Positions 1-5,069 of a stretch of 7,053 nt of DNA are shown in pieces. Within the stretch, counting starts at the first letter, position 1. Every line of letters begins with the position of its first letter. The notes under the pieces are model-generated. The model saw only the letters and a list, made by a program, of their open reading frames with translations, was not told the origin of the DNA and did not search any database. The stretch comes from Pontiella sp. Lineage in GTDB: Bacteria; Verrucomicrobiota; Kiritimatiellia; Kiritimatiellales; Pontiellaceae. Both the position numbers and the translations under genes were made by a program. The stretch is taken from assembly GCA_029935255.1 (NCBI GenBank), contig JAOZKS010000138.1, positions 1 to 7,053 of the forward strand. Direction: 5' to 3'.

Positions 1-13
1 GGTCTGGGCAAAC

Positions 14-48
14 AAAAATCCGCCGGGGCAAGGCTCCGGCGGATTTTT
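14..48. terminator. Strong bidirectional intrinsic terminator hairpin
   Basis: A perfect 13-bp inverted repeat pairs 14-26 with 36-48 around a 9-base loop. Its G+C-rich core (TCCGCCGG / CCGGCGGA) is bordered by five A on the left and five T on the right, so both strands give a stem ending in a U-tract. It could end a plus-strand gene lying left of the window and also serve as the final stop for minus-strand transcription coming from the GH59 gene, whose stop codon lies 227 bases away. The structure is seen directly; its use in both directions is inference. Confidence 0.72.
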
Positions 49-103
49 GGGTTAGGGCGAGCAGGGCAAAGGTCAGGGGCGCTGAACCTCAAGGAACGCT
101 ACA

Positions 104-119
104 CCGCGATCAGTCGCGG
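104..119. other. Small perfect hairpin in the non-coding left flank
   Basis: CCGCGA (104-109) and TCGCGG (114-119) form a perfect 6-bp stem around the loop TCAG, with no U-tract on either side, so it does not look like a terminator. The rest of 49-274 holds no gene I can recognise. The hairpin may be one copy of a dispersed intergenic repeat, but only one copy is in this window, so that cannot be judged here. Confidence 0.3.
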
Positions 120-189
120 CGGCATTCCAAAGTAGAACCTGCCAATTCAAATTGACTGGCCACAAATCCCGCACGCGTTACTTGAGGTG

Positions 190-207
190 AAAAGGAACAC
201 TTGTTCC
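190..207 (-). terminator. Possible weak terminator after the GH59 gene
   Basis: On the minus strand, 68 bases past the GH59 stop codon, GGAAC-AAGT-GTTCC forms a 5-bp stem (6 bp if the loop shrinks to two bases) followed directly by TTTT. The stem is short and only moderately G+C-rich, so it would be inefficient. The much stronger hairpin at 14-48 lies further along in the same direction and may do the real work. Confidence 0.3.
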
Positions 208-274
208 CTGAAAAAAGCCGTTGATTGCAGATTTAAGCCTTGGCGACCTTGATTCCAGTTCTCCGGATCACCAC

Positions 275-2275
275 CTATTCACACAGTTTCACGGAAAGGT
301 TATCGAACAAGGCATCGTGATAGCCACTCCCCAACCCAACCATGCCCGAGAGATTCCGGCATTCGGCTTTGCCAGCGTTCTTGCCGTTGATGGTTACGGT
401 TACTGTGGAGTCCTTGAAGCTCAGCTTGACAGCGATCCATTTCTTGGAAGAGGGTTCCAGCTTCCCTGTCAACAGCTCAGTGGATTCGCTCAGGGTTTTC
501 TCCTTCTTTGTAGCGACTTGGTCTTTCAGCACCCAAGAGCCATCGGAATTCAGGAAGAACGGTACGCCGCCAGCACCGGAATTCGTGTGGCGGGAAACCC
601 GTCCGACCAAAACCGAAAACCCGGTTTCGGGAATCATGAGATCCGCACTCACGGTATAGTTTTTCCAGTTCTTATCGCCGGCATAGGTGAGGGGATGTTC
701 CTGCACATCCCACCGGATACCTTTTTGCTGAAGGACTTGCATCAGGCAATGGCCAGCTCCTACAGGATTTTTGACGACTTCGAATGTGCCCTCTTGGTCG
801 GACAGGTATTTCGGGGTTGCCCGGAGCGGATATGATTCGAAATCCTCGGTATACGGATTCGGGAAAGGCTGACTGGCTGGAATTTCGGTCGGCGGGGTGC
901 CTTTTTGCTGGCCGGTTGTGGAACTCACGGTGTAGAGGGCTCCGGGAACCAGGTCCAACGTGAACATTCCATCGACGGGAACAATCTTTTTGGGTTGCTG
1001 AATGAACGTTTCCTTTTCGCGCACCGTCCGCCATACGGCCAGTTTCTTCCCGGAGAGAGAGTGAGGAACCTTGAAGCTCACCTGCTGGGAATCCTTTGCG
1101 TCGACGGTTTCGATCATGATTGAATAATCGTTGTTCTCCGGCGAGACCAGTGTGACAAAACTGCCTTCCGCTTCGAGATAGCCACAAGCAGAGTCAAGAT
1201 AGCGCCATCCGGGTTCAGCGAATTGCGTATAATGCGCAAGAACCCATGTGGCGGGCTGTACTTCATAATGCCCAGACCAGGGCTGGTTGGCCATCATAAT
1301 TCCTGAGTTGGGAATACGAAACATATCGTAATAGGAAGTAATCAGGCTCCATGTAATCACCTTGGTCATTTTTCCGTCGATGTAGCATCGGTTATACAGC
1401 TTGGCGAGATACGGAAACCCCTTCTTCCAATCGCCTTTCCATGGCCCTCCTTCGGAATTCCATAGCGACTTGCCGCATGACTGGGCTTCGGGTGTGCTGA
1501 TATAATTCGCATATCGCTCTGGATAATGAACTCCGATCCCATGGACCGCCTCGATCAACTCGGGGTCGGCAATAACATCATCGACGATAGACCATATCTT
1601 ACCGCCGGACGCGGACTTGTTATGATCGGCCGCGATAACCTTTACATGCTGCAGTTTTTGGGCATCCAATGTATTCCGCAGGAGCTTTATCCATTCGCAG
1701 TCATGCGTTCTTTCATTCCATATTCCACAATAGTCGATCGTTAGATCATGGTATTCCTTGGCTCCCTTGATGAAAGCGCAGATGACGTTTGCGTTATCCT
1801 GCGAAAAAAATTTTTCCCGAAACTCCATGCCTGCGTCACCCATCCAGCCCGGCGCGCCCCACTGTAGGATATCCAGTATGATTTCTGGATTGCGCTTCTT
1901 GGCCTCGTTCATCAACCACCACTCATAGCCGCGCTGGTAATATTCCTCCTTGGGATTCTCCAACTCATCTCGGGTTCGGGCATGGCTTGGTTCACTCCCG
2001 TCCGTGGAGTTAATGTCGCCACCAATCTCGACCTTCAGGTGATTGATACTTGCCCCGAACTTGGGTTTGAACAAAAAGTCCAGAATCTGGCTGCGAACGG
2101 GTTCTGGATAGTCCTTGAGCAAGCGAGAGGATGCCCCTGCACTCAGCAACCCGACCCCCTCATACACACGCCCTTCGGATTTGAGATCCACCTCCACGAC
2201 CTGTTTTGCAGACCCGACTCCCGCAAGAAGCACAACGCCCAAAACACCTACAATTCGATTAAAACATCTATTCAT
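275..2275 (-). CDS. Secreted GH59 glycosidase, galactocerebrosidase-like (beta-galactosyl hydrolase)
   Basis: This 666-residue protein is a retaining beta-galactosidase of family GH59. It matches animal galactosylceramidase (GALC) along its whole length, including phrases such as PEPVRSQILDFLFKP (57-71), KVEIGGD (81-87), RGYEWWLM (115-122) and PWSGHYEV (332-339). GIWNE places the acid/base at Glu188, and LWNSE places the nucleophile at Glu275; these match the GALC catalytic pair Glu182/Glu258. W139 and T91 also fall at conserved substrate-pocket positions.

By analogy with the GALC structure, residues about 36-340 form the TIM barrel, about 341-455 the beta-sandwich and about 470-666 the lectin-like domain. 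Residues 1-23 are a signal peptide (cleavage after GSA), so it acts in the periplasm or outside the cell.

The ATG is fixed by a good ribosome binding site, and the gene lies 58 bases after the sulfatase. The substrate could be galactolipid or a desulfated galactan; the family call is firm, the substrate is not. Confidence 0.93.
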   Translation of the reverse strand: MNRCFNRIVGVLGVVLLAGVGSAKQVVEVDLKSEGRVYEGVGLLSAGASSRLLKDYPEPVRSQILDFLFKPKFGASINHLKVEIGGDINSTDGSEPSHARTRDELENPKEEYYQRGYEWWLMNEAKKRNPEIILDILQWGAPGWMGDAGMEFREKFFSQDNANVICAFIKGAKEYHDLTIDYCGIWNERTHDCEWIKLLRNTLDAQKLQHVKVIAADHNKSASGGKIWSIVDDVIADPELIEAVHGIGVHYPERYANYISTPEAQSCGKSLWNSEGGPWKGDWKKGFPYLAKLYNRCYIDGKMTKVITWSLITSYYDMFRIPNSGIMMANQPWSGHYEVQPATWVLAHYTQFAEPGWRYLDSACGYLEAEGSFVTLVSPENNDYSIMIETVDAKDSQQVSFKVPHSLSGKKLAVWRTVREKETFIQQPKKIVPVDGMFTLDLVPGALYTVSSTTGQQKGTPPTEIPASQPFPNPYTEDFESYPLRATPKYLSDQEGTFEVVKNPVGAGHCLMQVLQQKGIRWDVQEHPLTYAGDKNWKNYTVSADLMIPETGFSVLVGRVSRHTNSGAGGVPFFLNSDGSWVLKDQVATKKEKTLSESTELLTGKLEPSSKKWIAVKLSFKDSTVTVTINGKNAGKAECRNLSGMVGLGSGYHDALFDNLSVKLCE

Positions 2276-2284
2276 AGCAAAACA

Positions 2285-2290
2285 TCCTTT
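2285..2290 (-). promoter_or_regulatory. Ribosome binding site of the GH59 gene
   Basis: On the minus strand AAAGGA lies 9 bases before the ATG at 2275. It supports that start and, since it sits in the short 58-base gap after the sulfatase stop codon, allows the GH59 gene to be translated from a shared transcript. I see no terminator-like hairpin in this gap. Confidence 0.6.
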
Positions 2291-2333
2291 CTTGAATTAT
2301 TCATTAAAAAAAACCTCAACCAACACTCCGACA

Positions 2334-3929
2334 TTACTTCAACTTACCTTCTTGCAAAGCCCGTTCCGCAAGCGCCAGCTCGCGCTCGGTCTTTTTATTA
2401 AATACCTTTTTAAGATTTCGGGTTTTCTCAAACCACCCCTTGGTCTGCCCCCGGGCATGCAGCTCCAGAGAGCGCCGCCCTTCGGCACTTTCCGCCGGAA
2501 CCGGCATTTGCGACCCCGTTTCCACAAGGAAACGGCGCAATTTCCTGCCCAACACAGCAACGGTTTCCGGTTGCTCTTTAAAGAGATCCTTCTGTTCATA
2601 CGGATCTTCGATAAGATTAAACAATGCATAACCGCCCTCTTCGTCGTTGTAGTAGCGAATCAGCTTGTAGTCGCCATCGATGATGATGGAGTGCGGCGAA
2701 CTGGCATGCGTGTAATGGGGGTGGTGAAAATAGAGCGGACGCACCGGCAACAGGTGGCCTTCACGGCCGTCTGTCAACTCCCCCAACAAGCTCAATCCAT
2801 CGACATGTTGCTTCGGATCCAGATCGAGTCCGGCAGCCTCCAGGAGGGTTGGATACAAATCCATCCCCACGGTTCGCGTTGAGTTAAGCGTTCCCGGGCT
2901 GATCCGATCCTTCCAGCAGGCAATGAGCGGCACACGATAACCTCCTTCATACGCAAAACTTTTCCCGCCCATCAGCGGATAATTCGACGTAAACTCATGC
3001 AGGGTCAACCCACCGTTGTCGGAGGAAAACAGCACCAATGTATTTTCGAGCAAACCCAAGCGTTCAAGTTGATCCATAATCATGCCGACCGAATCATCCA
3101 TGCTTTCAATCATCGAGGCATATTGACAATGGTCTTGGTCGCTTTTAACGGTTTTAAGCCGTTCCGCATACTGCTCCGGCAAGCCCTTTTTCGGAACGAT
3201 CGGGGCATGCACCAAAAAATGGCAGAGATGCAGCAAAAATGGCTTATCTGCATGTAATTCCATATGTTCTTCAATAAAATCGCAGGCCTGCACCGACATC
3301 GCTTCAGAAAGGTAATCCCCCGGCTTTGCCTTTGGAAGCCCCTCCATCTCATCTATGTCCGCCGGCATCAGGTAGTGGGGATAGCGAGCGCCATCGCACG
3401 TACTGAAGAACGCATGCACCTCGTCATAGCCGCGATCATGCGGACGGAACCCCGGCGCATGCCCGCAATGCCACTTCCCAAAAAAGCAGTTCCGATAGCC
3501 CCCCGCCTTCAGCCGTTCCGCAAACAGGGTTTCACCGCGCGGAAGCACATGCCGATGGAGAGCCTCCAGGTTTTGGTTGCCTACCCCCAGAATCTTGCTT
3601 TGTGTATAGAGCGAATCATCCGTCGCATCGGTTTGCATCACAGCCGTAAACTGAGTCCGCCCCGGAAACTTGCCGCTGAGTACCGCCCCGCGGGAAGGCG
3701 AGCAGATCGGCGCGGCGGAATAAGCATGGGTAAACCGCATCCCCTGCCTCGCCAAACGGTCAATGTTCGGGGTCTTGTAGAAACGGCTACCGCAGCAACC
3801 GATATCCTTCCAGCCAAGATCATCCATGTAGATCAGCACGATATTCGGCTGCTTCACGGTACGTGCTTCAACCGCGAGTCCACCCAAAAAGACTACGGAC
3901 AGGATTATGGCTATACTTTTTATTTTCAT
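2334..3929 (-). CDS. Secreted formylglycine-dependent sulfatase (S1 family)
   Basis: This 531-residue enzyme hydrolyses sulfate esters, most likely on a sugar. Cys76 in CSPSR (76-80) is the residue oxidised to formylglycine, and the following GAVLSG completes sulfatase signature 1. Metal and substrate residues are present: Asp36-Asp37 in YMDDLGW, GKWH (151-154), HAP (241-243), DNGG (304-307) and Lys323 in MGGKS. The C-terminal EDPYEQKDL motif (441-449) is usual in the family. The last 35 residues form a charged, probably helical tail.

I chose the ATG at 3929 because it begins a clear signal peptide (MKIKSIAIILSVVFLGGLAVEA). An in-frame GTG at 3971 would add 14 residues ahead of it. Neither start has a good Shine-Dalgarno site.

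The maturation enzyme (FGE or anSME) is not in the window. The sulfatase is the first gene of a probable pair with GH59. The family is certain; the exact sulfated position attacked cannot be read from sequence. Confidence 0.94.
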   Translation of the reverse strand: MKIKSIAIILSVVFLGGLAVEARTVKQPNIVLIYMDDLGWKDIGCCGSRFYKTPNIDRLARQGMRFTHAYSAAPICSPSRGAVLSGKFPGRTQFTAVMQTDATDDSLYTQSKILGVGNQNLEALHRHVLPRGETLFAERLKAGGYRNCFFGKWHCGHAPGFRPHDRGYDEVHAFFSTCDGARYPHYLMPADIDEMEGLPKAKPGDYLSEAMSVQACDFIEEHMELHADKPFLLHLCHFLVHAPIVPKKGLPEQYAERLKTVKSDQDHCQYASMIESMDDSVGMIMDQLERLGLLENTLVLFSSDNGGLTLHEFTSNYPLMGGKSFAYEGGYRVPLIACWKDRISPGTLNSTRTVGMDLYPTLLEAAGLDLDPKQHVDGLSLLGELTDGREGHLLPVRPLYFHHPHYTHASSPHSIIIDGDYKLIRYYNDEEGGYALFNLIEDPYEQKDLFKEQPETVAVLGRKLRRFLVETGSQMPVPAESAEGRRSLELHARGQTKGWFEKTRNLKKVFNKKTERELALAERALQEGKLK

Positions 3930-4242
3930 AGCTATGCTTAAATACAGGGAGACGTAATTAATTAACGACACATAGACAAAAAAAAGTAGTTAATGAGATT
4001 TTCCGGTAGCGCACCACCACAGCAGCTCCTAATTACTAACAAGAAAGACGGATGAAGTATGCCGCCTCTTTCAAGCAATCGTATGTTTCATAAGGGCATA
4101 TGTGCATATCCCTACGGAGGTAACCGTCCCTTTTTGAGGGTGTTATATAATCTGCGCGTGCACGATCGAGCAAAGCTCATCGACCCGATCCGCGCAACCG
4201 TGGGCAAAGGCGTACTCGGAATCAATGCCATCACCTTATTGA
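3930..4242. other. Spacer between the sulfatase and the URO-D remnant, no recognised gene
   Basis: This 313-base stretch lies between the minus-strand sulfatase and the plus-strand remnant and should hold the promoter of the sulfatase/GH59 pair, but I see no convincing -35/-10 pair. It has an A+T palindrome TAATTAATTA (3955-3964), an imperfect hairpin (4093-4101 with 4106-4113, one bulged base) and a lone TATAAT (4146-4151) without a matching -35.

An open plus-strand frame starts at ATG 4059. From about 4156 to 4260 its codons look coding-like (for example ATC GAC CCG ATC CGC GCA ACC GTG), but I do not recognise the peptide and the frame then runs out of register with the remnant downstream. 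It may be another piece of a decayed gene. Confidence 0.5.
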
Positions 4243-4764
4243 ACGGGAAGCACGGGGGATGGATCCCGCAAAAAAAACACCCTGCTCAAACTCGAACGGC
4301 TGAAAAAGGCGATGCCGGAAATGTTCAAATGGGAAATCGACTCCATTGAAAAACTGGAAGAGATCAAATTCGATGCCCCCGACGATCCTCGCCGTTTTTT
4401 TTCCGCCGGAGACAACCCGATCGCCGGTGTCGGCGACGGATTCGAACGTAATTCCCCACCGTGGATCGAAACCGTCAAGAAGCTTTATCCAGAACGCATG
4501 GGAGCCTGCATCAACAAGATCGGCCATTCGATCGGTTTCTGCGGAAACAGCAATATCCAGATTCGGGAAAGTGGCGACCATGATTTGATCCGCAAAGAGG
4601 TGCTGACCAAGTTGAATGCCGCAAAGGGCGGTGGATTCATCTTCCAGTCCGACCACTCGGTGGCCAGCAATATTTCAGGCAAAACCTACGACTACATCGT
4701 GAATCTCGTGCGGGAATACGGGCAATACCCGTTGAACCTCGGGAAATACGACCAAGCCCTTTAA
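4243..4764 (+). pseudogene. Remnant of a URO-D-superfamily (uroporphyrinogen decarboxylase-like) gene
   Basis: An open frame of 173 codons before its stop follows the in-frame TGA at 4240. Two blocks are recognisable as parts of a uroporphyrinogen-decarboxylase-like TIM-barrel protein (the superfamily that includes cobalamin-linked methyltransferases such as MtaA). One is an inner segment with DPRRFF and GDNPIAGVGDGF (about 4387-4443). The other is the C-terminal segment with GHSIGFCGN (4522-4548), LNAAKGGGFIFQSDHS (4612-4659) and TYDYIVNLVREYGQYPL (4684-4734).

These proteins are normally about 340-400 residues, and some 150-200 residues would be expected between the two blocks. Here they are separated by about 25, so most of the barrel is missing, along with the N-terminus. 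The first ATG in frame is at 4312 with no Shine-Dalgarno site.

The C-terminal end is intact to a TAA at 4762. The superfamily assignment is good; the reading as an internally deleted, non-functional gene is inference from my memory of the family, and the original reaction is unknown. Confidence 0.7.
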
Positions 4765-5069
4765 CCCAGAGAGAGAAAGAAACGGACTTGATATTTTAGC
4801 CCCCCAAGTTAAAGTGGATTTTAGTGTATAACTCCATAAATGAGAAGGATAGGAGCATGGGAAACAGTACCAAACCTACGGCTAGCGCGATGAAGAATAC
4901 CTGCATTTAAAGATCTATGGCCTGCCAAATCCATCCACAAGAAGGAACCTGTAAGACGCTCCTTCCGTGAAGAACCCTTTTTGAGTACCTTCCGGTTCCG
5001 GTGCAACAAAGTGCCGACTTGTCTATGGTTTTGTAAAAAATATTTTAAGGAAAAGGAAGGCATGGAAAT
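4765..5069. other. Intergenic stretch with no recognised gene
   Basis: These 305 bases follow the URO-D remnant and lead into the large modular gene. All plus-strand frames are broken by stops. An 80-codon minus-strand frame (4821-5063) has no family features and no ribosome binding site that I can see. There is a 6-bp inverted repeat (GAAGGA 4941-4946 / TCCTTC 4960-4965), but the nearest T-run starts 13 bases later, so it is not a convincing terminator. The promoter of the gene at 5070 should lie here, but I could not identify it. Confidence 0.5.
5053..5060 (+). promoter_or_regulatory. Ribosome binding site of the modular secreted protein gene
   Basis: The purine-rich stretch AAGGAAGG ends 9 bases before the ATG at 5070, an ideal spacing. 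A nearer ATG at 5062 is only one base away and reads just three codons to a TGA, so the site selects 5070 as the start. Confidence 0.65.

Noticed and set aside
1..135. Plus-strand frame open from the left edge to a TAG at 133-135 (ending ERYTAISRGGIPK)
   Set aside because: It reads straight through the strong terminator hairpin at 14-48, another frame is also open here, and the peptide matches no family I know; a chance open frame in G+C-rich DNA is more likely than a gene end.
221..835. 204-codon plus-strand frame
   Set aside because: It lies entirely antisense to the GH59 gene apart from its first bases, has no family features and no ribosome binding site, and is a shadow of the GH59 codons.
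1806..1815. A/T homopolymer runs inside the GH59 gene, possible slippage site
   Set aside because: The GH59 frame is continuous and family-like on both sides, so there is no sign of a frameshift or programmed slippage.
2115..2882. 255-codon plus-strand frame spanning the GH59/sulfatase gap
   Set aside because: It is antisense to two well supported genes, and its peptide has a biased composition with no recognisable motif.
3264..3941. 225-codon plus-strand frame
   Set aside because: It is antisense to the N-terminal half of the sulfatase, covering the CSPSR region, and shows no domain of its own.
3955..3964. Palindrome TAATTAATTA upstream of the sulfatase, possible operator
   Set aside because: It is a simple A+T repeat that arises easily by chance, and no second copy or regulator gene is present in the window.
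4146..4151. Perfect TATAAT, possible -10 box for rightward transcription
   Set aside because: No -35-like hexamer sits 16-18 bases upstream, there is no extended -10 TG, and the only sequence it would drive is a remnant.
4231..4656. 141-codon minus-strand frame over the URO-D remnant
   Set aside because: The opposite strand carries recognisable URO-D-like blocks; this frame is their shadow.
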